DNA of 33,937 nt from Spirochaetaceae bacterium (GTDB taxonomy: Bacteria > Spirochaetota > Spirochaetia > Treponematales > Treponemataceae): positions 1-33,937 of the forward strand of contig JAGARR010000032.1 in assembly GCA_017622135.1 (NCBI GenBank), read 5' to 3'. Shown in pieces: positions 1 to 7,550 of this stretch. The notes under the pieces were generated by a model. It saw nothing but the letters and a program-made list of their open reading frames with translations. It made no database searches and was not told the DNA's origin. Numbering within the stretch: the stretch's first letter is position 1; every line of letters starts with the position of its first letter. The translations under genes were made by a program, and so were the position numbers.

Positions 1-1341
1 GAGCGTGAAAACTACACATTCAGCGGCTGGAGCGAGGACAAGGCTGCCGACGCCGCCACCTACACCGACAAGGCCATGTTCACGGCCACCAAGGATACAT
101 CCCTGTATGCCGTGTGGGAAGCAAACGTAACCATTGCTATCGAAGGCTCTACTGCCACCATTACCATTCCCGATGATGCTAAAGATACCAGAGTGCAGCA
201 TGCCGTGACAGAGGCACTTGCTGGCAATGCCACGTTACTGATGATAAACGACCAACTCACCGATGCACAGCAGACAGCCATTGCTACTGCCTTGACAGGA
301 AAGTCTGACATTGCCCTTGTAATGGGCGGTGTGACTGCTCCTACAACAACCATCACCGAACTTGCAGCCATTGACCTTGCCTATAAGAACGGAACTGGCG
401 AAAACGCATATGCAGTAGCATCCGATGGAACCCATATCATCACAGGAAAAGATGGTCTTGACGCATGGAATACGGCTGCTACTTCTGATGTAAGCACGAA
501 TCTTACGCTTGCTTGCGACATCGAATATAACGCAAACTGGTCAAGGCTCGAGGTTACCTATAACGGCACTATCAATGGCGATGGCCACACTATTACAGGG
601 CTTCATATCAACAACAATTCTGACAATCAAGGCTTCATTAGAGTGCTCGGTGAAGGAGGTACAGTGAAGAACCTTACTTTTGCAGATGCCCATATGACAG
701 CGGGTCAATACTCCGGCATTGTGGTCGGTTTCTCAGAGGGTACAATAGAAAACTGTCATGTGATTTCGGGTAGCCTGACCACAACTGGTAGCTATGCAGG
801 AGGTATCGTAGGCGAAAACGGAGGTAAGGTCAAAAATTGTACGAATGCTGCTACAATCACAGTAGCGCAAGGAGTCACTGGCATATACTGCTTTGGCGGT
901 ATCGTTGGTTCAAACGCTGTATTAGGAACCGTTATGGGGTGTATCAACACGGGGGCTATATCATCAGGCAATTATAATACTGGTGGTGTAGTAGGCTGGA
1001 ATGATGGAGTTGTTGTGGCTTGTAGTAACATGGAGGCAGTAACAGGTACAGGCACTACAGGCGGTATTGTAGGTGTTAGCGCTCAATACCACACCCGAAC
1101 AATCGGTTCGTGGACCATTGTCACCAATGAATCTGATGTTGAAAGTGATGGCGTAGGAGCTAAAGATTTTGGCACTGTCACCGGCTGTTTCACCGGCGAT
1201 GCTGCCACCATCAACGACAAGGTATCCGAGATGAACGCTGCCATTGCTACTTATAATGAAACTGCAGCCGAGGGCAAGACTTGTCCTTACACTTGGCAGG
1301 CTGGTACCGATGGTTATCCTACTTTGGTAAAGGGCGAATAA
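1..1341 (+). CDS. InlB B-repeat / GLUG-repeat surface protein, 3' part (5' end cut by window)
   Basis: The reading frame is open from base 1, so the gene starts upstream and 446 residues are visible. The first residues (YTFSGWSEDKAA, then TKDTSLYAVW) match the end of an InlB B-repeat (Listeria-Bacteroides repeat). About residues 180-380 carry repeated glycine-rich units such as GIVVGFSEGTIENC, GGIVGENGGKVKNC, GGIVGSNAVLGTVMGC and GGVVGWNDG. These resemble GLUG motifs, which form a right-handed beta-helix in secreted proteins. The visible part has no catalytic motif, so a surface or adhesin role is inferred from the repeat families. The C-terminus ends shortly after a YTWQAGTDGYPTL segment with no membrane anchor or LPXTG signal. 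Base composition is more AT-rich than genes after 4 kb. Family assignment is fairly safe; the biological role is unknown. Confidence 0.8.
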   Translation, partial: ERENYTFSGWSEDKAADAATYTDKAMFTATKDTSLYAVWEANVTIAIEGSTATITIPDDAKDTRVQHAVTEALAGNATLLMINDQLTDAQQTAIATALTGKSDIALVMGGVTAPTTTITELAAIDLAYKNGTGENAYAVASDGTHIITGKDGLDAWNTAATSDVSTNLTLACDIEYNANWSRLEVTYNGTINGDGHTITGLHINNNSDNQGFIRVLGEGGTVKNLTFADAHMTAGQYSGIVVGFSEGTIENCHVISGSLTTTGSYAGGIVGENGGKVKNCTNAATITVAQGVTGIYCFGGIVGSNAVLGTVMGCINTGAISSGNYNTGGVVGWNDGVVVACSNMEAVTGTGTTGGIVGVSAQYHTRTIGSWTIVTNESDVESDGVGAKDFGTVTGCFTGDAATINDKVSEMNAAIATYNETAAEGKTCPYTWQAGTDGYPTLVKGE

Positions 1342-1350
1342 TCAATTATA

Positions 1351-1380
1351 GGGCATACGGCATTGGGTTGCCGTATGCTC
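1351..1380 (+). terminator. Perfect hairpin after the surface-protein gene
   Basis: Ten bases downstream of the stop codon, GCATACGGCA (1353-1362) pairs perfectly with TGCCGTATGC (1369-1378) around a 6-nt loop. Two more pairs, one of them G-T, extend the stem. The sequence after it (ACTAAACTCC) has no T-run, so it is not a classical intrinsic terminator. It may protect the mRNA 3' end or terminate weakly. Confidence 0.5.
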
Positions 1381-1393
1381 ACTAAACTCCCAA

Positions 1394-1485
1394 GCCGGGC
1401 GGGAGGTAGCAGTGCCCGGCACAACAACATACCAACATCTTGATTAGGAGGAAACTAAGGGGTATACCCCAGTGTGTAACCTTAG
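1394..1485 (+). promoter_or_regulatory. Structured region upstream of the alkyl sulfatase gene
   Basis: This stretch holds a second hairpin (GCCGGGC 1394-1400 with GCCCGGC 1414-1420). It is followed by nested symmetry: CTAAGG (1455-1460) pairs with CCTTAG (1480-1485), and inside lies the 12-bp palindrome GGGGTATACCCC (1459-1470). The outer and inner pairings share bases, so they exclude each other. An AGGAGG at 1447-1452 is followed by no ATG at usable spacing. I see no convincing -35/-10 pair. It could be an operator or a leader that controls translation of the next gene; function is unproven. Confidence 0.4.
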
Positions 1486-1497
1486 GAAATGAGAATT

Positions 1498-3825
1498 ATG
1501 GCAGAAAAGAAAAAGATCAAAGGATTTCTTTGCAAGAACATGAGTTCTGAATGTGACTTTTCATTTGATTACATAATAGCTTATGAAAAGTATGACATTG
1601 CATACAATGAGGCGCATTTAATTGAGACTCATAAATATACCAAGTTTGATTTGTCGGATGTCTGTGGCGAAAGCATTGAAGGAAAAGAGGTGTTTTTAGC
1701 TGCAAGGGCAAACACGCCGTATCCTTTGGGGCCTCAATCAAATGAGAGTTACCTATATGATAGTGATTCGAATTTATATGCGGTGTATCAGGTTGAATGT
1801 AGAAATAGCCGTGCTCAATTGCGTTTCGTAACAATCATCAATGATGCGGAAAGAAAATTGTACAAAACCAACGACACCTATTATCCGGCAGTAACAGATG
1901 ATATGTTCGATGATAATAACAATAGCAATGAAAAGGATGCGCAGAAGGGGTATGTGGAAGGCACCTGTTTGGGCGGCGCACTTGAAAATTCATTTGACAT
2001 TACAAGGTACGAAAGCTTCATGGGGCAAGAGGTGGCTCCTGCAACCGTACATCCCAATCTGTGGCGCATGGAACGCTTGAATAATTACAATGGATTGTTC
2101 AAAGTTGTTTCCAATGAAGACGGTAGCACCATAATCTATCAGATTCGCTCCTATGACATGGCAACGATGAGTTTTGTCAGACTTGGAGTCTCTAATCACT
2201 GGCTGGTTATAGACCCCTTAGGTAATCTTAGTACAGCCAAGGAGGCGTTGCGGGTGTTTAAGGGCAAGGAGCCCGATGCCATTGTAAAAGCAGTTGTAAT
2301 CACCCATAGCCATATAGACCATTACAATGGATTGGGAGCAGTTTTGGAGTCTGAAAACGCAACTATAATGCCCTCTTCCATCGAAGACGACCATACTGCG
2401 ATTGGTGACGGGCAGATTCTTGTAGTCGCACCGCAGGGCTTCTATGATGAGGCATTGTCAGAAAATCTCTATTTGGGAAACTGTATGGCCAGACGGGCAA
2501 CCTATATGTATGGCAACGCCCTGCCTGTTGATGCCTGTGGACACATTGGGTCGGGATTGGGCAAGACAGTAGGCTTGTCAATTGGAGCGCTTCTTAAACC
2601 TTCTTTTGAGCTTGATATAGCAGATGGTGCTTTTGCTGCACTCGAAATAGAGGGGATTCAGTTTACCTTCCAAAATGTGCCTGGTACAGAAGCACCGGCA
2701 GAATTCCATGTGTTCATAGATACATATAAAGTTCTCTGTCCAGGTGAGAATGTTTGTAAGACAATGCATAATTTGCTTACTCCACGTGGCGCAAAAGTTC
2801 GTGACCCAAAAGCTTTTGGAAATGCGATAAATGATGCAATAGAGTACATCAACTCCCAGTGGGGGACTGACGGCTGCAATGCTATTATTGGAACTCATCA
2901 TTGGCCAACGTGGGGAAATAAAGATTGCATGAATATGCTTGTTAAGCAGCGTGACATGTATTATTTCTTTAACGACCAAGTTATTCGCCTCCTTAACAAG
3001 GGTATGAACATGGAGGAAATTGCAGAATGCTTTGAGCTGCCCGAATCTCTTACCAAAGAGTATTTTAATCGTGGATATTATGGAACCATAAACCATAATG
3101 TGAAGGCTGTTGCCCAACGGTATATAGGATGGTGGGACGGAAATCCTGCAAATTACTTCAAATATCCAGACGTGGATGTGGCAAAGCGTTTTGTTGCTGA
3201 TATGGGCGGCGAAGATGCGGTTTTGAGCAAGGCGTATGATTATTTCGCTGCTGGCGATTATCGTTGGACTGTAGAATTGACAAGACACGTTGTTTTTTAT
3301 AATCCGGCCAATACGGTAGCACGTTGTCTCCAAGCAGATGCTTTGGAACAACTTGCGTATTCATTTGAGGCTGGAACGTGGCGAAATATATTCTTGACTG
3401 CTGCATTTGAACTTCGTGGGACTCCCATGGGGCTGATGCCTGACGCTACAGAAGCGGATTACATCAGCCAGGCAACAGCCTCAATCAAAACGCTGACACC
3501 CAAATATATCTTTGAATATTTAGCAACATTATTGGACGGCTTCAAGGCAAGTGCAGAGGAAAATAAATGGTATATACAACTTGGAGAAGAAAAATGGCTC
3601 GTTGAACTTTATAATGGAGTGTTGCATAGTAAAGAAATAACTCAAAGTGCCACAGATTCCCAATTTGTCGTTTTTGAGAACGTAGAGGCATTTGCTAATG
3701 ATTTTAATGCAACAATGAATGCTCTCTCAATCAATACATCTGATACAACTGGAAAGCTTAACGGCCTATATAAGTTTATTGATGCACATAACCCGATGTG
3801 GAACATTATAGAGCCACTGAAATAG
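1498..3825 (+). CDS. Alkyl sulfatase family (SdsA/YjcS-like) metallo-beta-lactamase-fold hydrolase with unusual N-terminus
   Basis: The protein has 775 residues. From about residue 185 it follows the SdsA1/YjcS plan: HPNLWRMERLNNYNGLFKV, the metal motif THSHIDH (H270, H272, D274, H275), GTEAPAEFHVF, ENVCKTMHNLLTPRGAKVRD and GTHHWPTWG. These are followed by the helical dimerisation domain (RYIGWWDGNPANY, DALEQLAYSFEAGTWRN) and an SCP2-like C-terminal domain. This family hydrolyses primary alkyl sulfates such as SDS using two zinc ions. The first ~185 residues match nothing I recognise, and there is no signal peptide although SdsA1-type enzymes are exported. The start at 1498 is chosen because AGGAA at 1484-1488 is 9 nt upstream; an in-frame ATG at 1489 is too close to it. 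The gene is AT-rich compared with the rest of the window. Confidence 0.88.
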   Translation: MAEKKKIKGFLCKNMSSECDFSFDYIIAYEKYDIAYNEAHLIETHKYTKFDLSDVCGESIEGKEVFLAARANTPYPLGPQSNESYLYDSDSNLYAVYQVECRNSRAQLRFVTIINDAERKLYKTNDTYYPAVTDDMFDDNNNSNEKDAQKGYVEGTCLGGALENSFDITRYESFMGQEVAPATVHPNLWRMERLNNYNGLFKVVSNEDGSTIIYQIRSYDMATMSFVRLGVSNHWLVIDPLGNLSTAKEALRVFKGKEPDAIVKAVVITHSHIDHYNGLGAVLESENATIMPSSIEDDHTAIGDGQILVVAPQGFYDEALSENLYLGNCMARRATYMYGNALPVDACGHIGSGLGKTVGLSIGALLKPSFELDIADGAFAALEIEGIQFTFQNVPGTEAPAEFHVFIDTYKVLCPGENVCKTMHNLLTPRGAKVRDPKAFGNAINDAIEYINSQWGTDGCNAIIGTHHWPTWGNKDCMNMLVKQRDMYYFFNDQVIRLLNKGMNMEEIAECFELPESLTKEYFNRGYYGTINHNVKAVAQRYIGWWDGNPANYFKYPDVDVAKRFVADMGGEDAVLSKAYDYFAAGDYRWTVELTRHVVFYNPANTVARCLQADALEQLAYSFEAGTWRNIFLTAAFELRGTPMGLMPDATEADYISQATASIKTLTPKYIFEYLATLLDGFKASAEENKWYIQLGEEKWLVELYNGVLHSKEITQSATDSQFVVFENVEAFANDFNATMNALSINTSDTTGKLNGLYKFIDAHNPMWNIIEPLK

Positions 3826-3837
3826 GACATATTTAGG

Positions 3838-3861
3838 GTCAGTGGGTGGAAGTTCACTGAC
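3838..3861 (+). terminator. Possible weak terminator hairpin
   Basis: GTCAGTG (3838-3844) pairs with CACTGAC (3855-3861) about 13 bases after the sulfatase stop codon, followed by TCATTTTACTCATT. The stem is short and the T-run interrupted, so termination here is only plausible. Confidence 0.35.
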
Positions 3862-4002
3862 TCATTTTACTCATTCCCACGCTTCCGCTGGAGCCTGTTG
3901 CGTAAATATTTATGTACATTGTACAGTGCAGCCACCATGGTGTAATCTGCTTGCTGGAAATGCCTAGGCTTCAGGCGGTGTCTCCCTCCCCAAGGGCTTT
4001 TT

Positions 4003-4031
4003 TTGCATTCGCTTCATTTCCCGCCTATAGT
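4003..4031 (+). promoter_or_regulatory. Promoter of first hydrolase, placed for a leaderless mRNA
   Basis: TTGCAT (4003-4008) and TATAGT (4026-4031) are separated by exactly 17 bp. Only 7 nt lie between the -10 box and the ATG at 4039, so a normal start point would fall at or one base before the start codon. There is no usable Shine-Dalgarno; GGGG at 4034-4037 is one base from the ATG. Confidence 0.5.
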
Positions 4032-4038
4032 TTGGGGT

Positions 4039-4992
4039 ATGAAGACATATACAAAGATTACTATTGCGGTGCTGGTCACCTTGCTGGTGGTGTCCTTAGC
4101 GCTGATTTTCTTCGTTGCCCACTATACGGTGGTCTTTGTGCTGGACTCAAAGGCCAGCGGTGAGCTTTTGCCCCTCTCCATGAATTCCAACGATCCGGCT
4201 ACCGGCAGGCCGTCTCCCAGCCGTGAGTGGATGCTGTTGTCCTCCAAGAAATGGACGATTGAGTCCCAGGACGGCCTGGTGCTGCAGGGTTACTTCATTC
4301 CGGCCTCACAACCCACCCATCGCTACGTGATTTTGAGCCACGGTTACAGGAATTCCGCCACCTCCATGGCAGGCTATGCCCAGGTCTACCACAATGCCGG
4401 CTGGAATGTGCTGGTTCCAGACCATCGTGCCCACGGATACAGCCAGGGACGGTACATCACCATGGGCTGGAAGGAGCATCAGGACCTTATCGGATGGGCA
4501 CGGCAGCTGGTGGAGCAGGACAGTGAGGCCCAGATTCTGCTCCACGGCCTTTCCATGGGAGCCGCCACAGTGATGATGGCCACAGGCTCGGCGGATTTGC
4601 CCTCCAACGTACTGGCCGCCATCGAGGATTGCGGCTATACCAGCGTTCCAGAGGAGCTTACCGACAAGGTTTCCCGTGTCATGGGCTTGCCTCAGTTTCC
4701 CCTGGTGCCTGCCACCTCATTGATGACCTGGTTCCACACGGGAAACTTTTTGGGGGAGGTGGATTGCGTGGCGGCAGTCTCCCAGTCGGACACGCCCACC
4801 CTGTTTATCCATGGAGAGGAAGACACCTTCGTCCCCTTCTGGATGCTGGAGGAATTGTATGCGGCCGCCACCTGCCCAAAGGAAAAGCTGGTGGTTCCCG
4901 ATGCCGCCCACGCACAGTCCCATGCTGCAGATCCTGACCTGTATTGGTCCACGGTGGCCTCCTTTGTGGAACGCTTTGTTCCTTTGGGATAG
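4039..4992 (+). CDS. Membrane-anchored alpha/beta hydrolase, first tandem copy
   Basis: This 317-residue protein has one N-terminal membrane helix (about 6-30, ITIAVLVTLLVVSLALIFF), so the catalytic domain is probably outside the cytoplasmic membrane. The alpha/beta hydrolase domain shows the oxyanion-loop HGY (101-103), the nucleophile elbow GLSMG (Ser172), a late acid in HGEEDTFVP (Asp262) and His291 in AAHAQS. That is a complete Ser-Asp-His triad. The PDHRAHGYSQGR segment places it near Hydrolase_4/S33-like lipases and esterases; the substrate is unknown. The ATG at 4039 is chosen because the hydrophobic helix follows it, as in the next gene. An upstream in-frame ATG at 4003 would add 12 residues but lies within the promoter. 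It is a clear duplicate of the following gene. Confidence 0.85.
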   Translation: MKTYTKITIAVLVTLLVVSLALIFFVAHYTVVFVLDSKASGELLPLSMNSNDPATGRPSPSREWMLLSSKKWTIESQDGLVLQGYFIPASQPTHRYVILSHGYRNSATSMAGYAQVYHNAGWNVLVPDHRAHGYSQGRYITMGWKEHQDLIGWARQLVEQDSEAQILLHGLSMGAATVMMATGSADLPSNVLAAIEDCGYTSVPEELTDKVSRVMGLPQFPLVPATSLMTWFHTGNFLGEVDCVAAVSQSDTPTLFIHGEEDTFVPFWMLEELYAAATCPKEKLVVPDAAHAQSHAADPDLYWSTVASFVERFVPLG

Positions 4993-4994
4993 CT

Positions 4995-5023
4995 TTGCCT
5001 TCAGGCGGACTTTTCAGTATATT
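4995..5023 (+). promoter_or_regulatory. Promoter of second hydrolase, placed for a leaderless mRNA
   Basis: TTGCCT (4995-5000) and TATATT (5018-5023) are separated by exactly 17 bp and begin 3 nt after the preceding stop codon. Six nt separate the -10 box from the ATG at 5030, and no Shine-Dalgarno is present (TTCATAT precedes the ATG). Layout and sequence repeat those of the first copy. Confidence 0.5.
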
Positions 5024-5029
5024 TCATAT

Positions 5030-5989
5030 ATGAAGAAATCAGTAAAGATTACCATATATGTTTTGATTTCATTGTGCGTGGTGATGGTGGCCGGATTGAT
5101 TCTCGGTGCCAACTACATGTTCGCCTATGCCCTGGACTCCCAGTTCGAGCAAGGAGCCTTGGCGGAGGAAGAGGTGGAGCCCCTGTCTGAGGAGGAAGTG
5201 TCCCAGGACATCCCTCAGACAGCGGAGGAATGGCTGGTTGCCACCAGTCAGCGGGAGACCATCATCAGCCACGATGGACTGGAGCTGGTGGGCTATTACC
5301 GTGCTGCTCCTGCTCCCACAGACAAGTACGCCCTGCTGGTGCACGGCTACAAGGCTGGCCCCACCGGCATGGCCCACTATGCCCGCTACTATCACGATGC
5401 AGGCTGGAACGTAGTGGTTCCCCACCATCGAGCCCATGGGGACAGTCAGGGGAGGTACATCGGCATGGGCTGGCTGGAGCACTACGATATGCTGGGGTGG
5501 ATTTCCCGCATTCTGGCCATGGAGCCGGATGCCCGTATCCTGATCCACGGTGTCTCCATGGGAGCGGCCACCACCATGCTGGTAACTGGTTCCGCCAATC
5601 TGCCCGCCAACGTGGAGGCGGCCATTGCCGACTGCGGCTACAGCAATGTGACAGCGGAATTCACCCACCAGCTGAAGGAAATATTCGGCCTCCCCGGTTT
5701 TCCCCTGCTGCCTGTCACCTCCCTTTTGACCAAGCTGAAGGCCAACTATTCCTTTGACCAGGTGGATTGCCAGGTGGCTGTGGCCCGCTCCTCTACACCC
5801 ACCCTCTTCATTCACGGAGATGGGGACGGTTTTGTTCCCTTTGAAATGCTGGACGTAGTGTACAACGCCGCTGCCTGTCCCAAGGAAAAGCTGGTGGTTT
5901 CGGGAGCTGGCCACGCCAAGTCCCGGGAAACAAACCCAGAGCTGTATTGGTCCACGGTGAACAACTTTTTGTCCCGCTTCATGAACTGA
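5030..5989 (+). CDS. Membrane-anchored alpha/beta hydrolase, second tandem copy
   Basis: This 319-residue protein has a membrane helix at about 8-32 followed by a very acidic linker (about 43-66, rich in Glu). The hydrolase domain has HGY near 105, GVSMG (Ser176), HGDGDGFVP (Asp266) and His295 in GAGHAKS, so the triad is intact. It shares long blocks with the gene before it (HYARYYHDAGWNVVVPHHRAHG, CPKEKLVV, LYWSTV) and arose by tandem duplication. The two copies differ most in the linker, which is longer and more acidic here. The frame is open further upstream, but the residues encoded there do not look like protein. A role in envelope lipid or ester hydrolysis is a guess from the fold. Confidence 0.85.
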   Translation: MKKSVKITIYVLISLCVVMVAGLILGANYMFAYALDSQFEQGALAEEEVEPLSEEEVSQDIPQTAEEWLVATSQRETIISHDGLELVGYYRAAPAPTDKYALLVHGYKAGPTGMAHYARYYHDAGWNVVVPHHRAHGDSQGRYIGMGWLEHYDMLGWISRILAMEPDARILIHGVSMGAATTMLVTGSANLPANVEAAIADCGYSNVTAEFTHQLKEIFGLPGFPLLPVTSLLTKLKANYSFDQVDCQVAVARSSTPTLFIHGDGDGFVPFEMLDVVYNAAACPKEKLVVSGAGHAKSRETNPELYWSTVNNFLSRFMN

Positions 5990-6010
5990 TAGCTGCTTGT
6001 TGCGGGTTCA

Positions 6011-6046
6011 GGGGCTTTCTTCCTGTGGAGGAAGCCCCTTTGTTTT
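6011..6046 (+). terminator. Rho-independent terminator after hydrolase pair
   Basis: GGGGCTT at 6011 pairs with AAGCCCC ending at 6038. A further CTTCC/GGAGG stem with one bulge and one G-T pair closes a TGT loop, and TTTGTTTT follows. Confidence 0.75.
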
Positions 6047-6073
6047 ATAGTGCAACCCTTCATAACGGAAAAC

Positions 6074-6114
6074 TTTACAGAAAAACTCATGACTGATATA
6101 CTACAGTACAGGAG
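6074..6114 (+). promoter_or_regulatory. Sigma-70-type promoter and RBS of manC
   Basis: TTTACA (6074-6079), a 17-bp spacer and TATACT (6097-6102) form a near-consensus promoter. A good ribosome site, AGGAG (6110-6114), is 6 nt before the ATG. Confidence 0.7.
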
Positions 6115-6120
6115 TTTTCT

Positions 6121-7533
6121 ATGACAATCATCCCAGTTATCTTGTCTGGTGGCGCGGGAACACGGCTTTGGCCCCTTTCCCGCAGCCAATTTCCCAAGCA
6201 GTTCTTATCTCTAGCCGCCCAGAACACTATGATTCAGGAAACCTTGCTGCGGCTGGAAAATATAAATGTATCCTCTCCCATTGTCATTTGCAATGAGAGC
6301 CACCGCTTTATTGTGGCGGATCAGCTGACCCAGGTTGGCATGGAGAAGCCCTTCATCATTTTGGAGCCAGTGGGCCGCAACACTGCCCCCGCCATTGCAG
6401 CCGGTGCCCTCAAGGCTCTGCAAGTAGATGGCGATGCGGTGATGGTTGTTCTTCCCTCCGACCACGTGATTCAAAACAGGGCGGCCTTTGTCCATGGAGT
6501 GGAGCTGGCCTGCCAGACAGCTGCTGATGGCTCCCTGGTGACCTTTGGCATCAAGCCCACTGTCCCGGAGACGGGCTATGGCTACATCAAGGCCCAGGTC
6601 AGTGCCGATGCGGAGGTTTTCCCCCTTGAGCGGTTTGTGGAAAAGCCTGACCGTGCCACGGCACAAAAATATCTGGACAGCGGCGAATATTTCTGGAACA
6701 GTGGAATGTTTGTGTTCAAGGCCACCGCCTATCTGGAGGAGCTGCGCCGCTTTGAGCCTGCCATCCACGAGAGCGTCCGAGAGGCTTATGACAAGGCGGC
6801 GGTGGACGTGGACTTTATCCGGCTGGATAGGGACTGCTTTGCCGCCAGTCCCGCCTGTTCCATCGATTATGCCGTGATGGAGCGGACGGACAGGGGCAAG
6901 GTGATTCCCCTGGATGCAGGCTGGAACGATGTGGGCGCCTGGTCCGCCTTGTGGGAGGTGAACGAAAAGGACCAGAACCGGAATGTGCTCTTTGGGGATG
7001 TGATTGTCCATGACACGGAGGACTCCTACATCTACAGCCAGAGCCGTCTGGTGGCTACCGTGGGCCTGCGGAATGCGGTGGTGGTGGAGACAAAGGATGC
7101 TGTGCTGGTTGCTGACCGGAATCAGGTGCAGGGAGTGAAGGACATTGTGGAGGAGCTCAAGCGGCAGCAGCGCCACAGCAGCGTGGAGGAGAATCAGGTT
7201 GGTGTCCGCCCTTGGGGAAGCTACGAGTCCATCGAGCGGGGGCACCGCTACAAGGTGAAGCACATCACCGTAAAGCCGGGGGCAAAGCTTTCCGTCCAGA
7301 TGCACTACCATCGGGCGGAGCACTGGATTGTGGTGTCCGGCACCGCCCTGGTGCGCAACGGCGACCAGGAGCTGCTGCTGGGGGAGAACCAGTCCACCTT
7401 CATCCCTCTGGGAACGATTCATGCCCTGGAAAATCCCGGCAAGGTTCCCCTGGAGCTGATTGAGGTGCAGTCCGGCCCCTATCTGGAGGAGGACGATATC
7501 ATTCGATTTGAGGACCGCTACGGCCGATGCTAA
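6121..7533 (+). CDS. manC: Mannose-1-phosphate guanylyltransferase, ManC/AlgA type with C-terminal cupin
   Basis: The 470-residue protein converts mannose-1-phosphate and GTP to GDP-mannose in the cytoplasm. The N-terminal nucleotidyltransferase has the signature GGAGTRLWPLSR (10-21) with PKQF, then PSDHVI, GYGYIK, FVEKP and WNSGMF. After about residue 350 comes the cupin module (RPWGSYESIERG, KLSVQMHYHRAEHWIVV). This is the fused two-domain form in which the cupin part is linked with phosphomannose isomerase activity; whether this copy has it is not visible. It has its own promoter and is followed 17 nt later by a gene for an exported protein of unknown function, probably co-transcribed. GDP-mannose feeds mannosylated surface glycans and GDP-fucose, but no glycosyltransferase or gmd/fcl is nearby. 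The family call is secure. Confidence 0.95.
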   Translation: MTIIPVILSGGAGTRLWPLSRSQFPKQFLSLAAQNTMIQETLLRLENINVSSPIVICNESHRFIVADQLTQVGMEKPFIILEPVGRNTAPAIAAGALKALQVDGDAVMVVLPSDHVIQNRAAFVHGVELACQTAADGSLVTFGIKPTVPETGYGYIKAQVSADAEVFPLERFVEKPDRATAQKYLDSGEYFWNSGMFVFKATAYLEELRRFEPAIHESVREAYDKAAVDVDFIRLDRDCFAASPACSIDYAVMERTDRGKVIPLDAGWNDVGAWSALWEVNEKDQNRNVLFGDVIVHDTEDSYIYSQSRLVATVGLRNAVVVETKDAVLVADRNQVQGVKDIVEELKRQQRHSSVEENQVGVRPWGSYESIERGHRYKVKHITVKPGAKLSVQMHYHRAEHWIVVSGTALVRNGDQELLLGENQSTFIPLGTIHALENPGKVPLELIEVQSGPYLEEDDIIRFEDRYGRC

Positions 7534-7550
7534 AATTTGGAGGAAATATA

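Noticed and set aside
2578..3351. 257-codon open frame antisense to the alkyl sulfatase
   Set aside because: It lies wholly inside a conserved enzyme domain, with no start signals or recognisable protein features.
4811..5029. Upstream extension of the second hydrolase into the first gene
   Set aside because: The extra 73 residues are an out-of-frame reading of the first hydrolase; the true protein begins with the membrane helix at 5030.
6211..7422. 403-codon open frame antisense to manC
   Set aside because: The sense strand encodes a full-length, motif-complete enzyme; the antisense frame has no family pattern and is rich in His and Gln, as expected from a reversed GC-rich gene.
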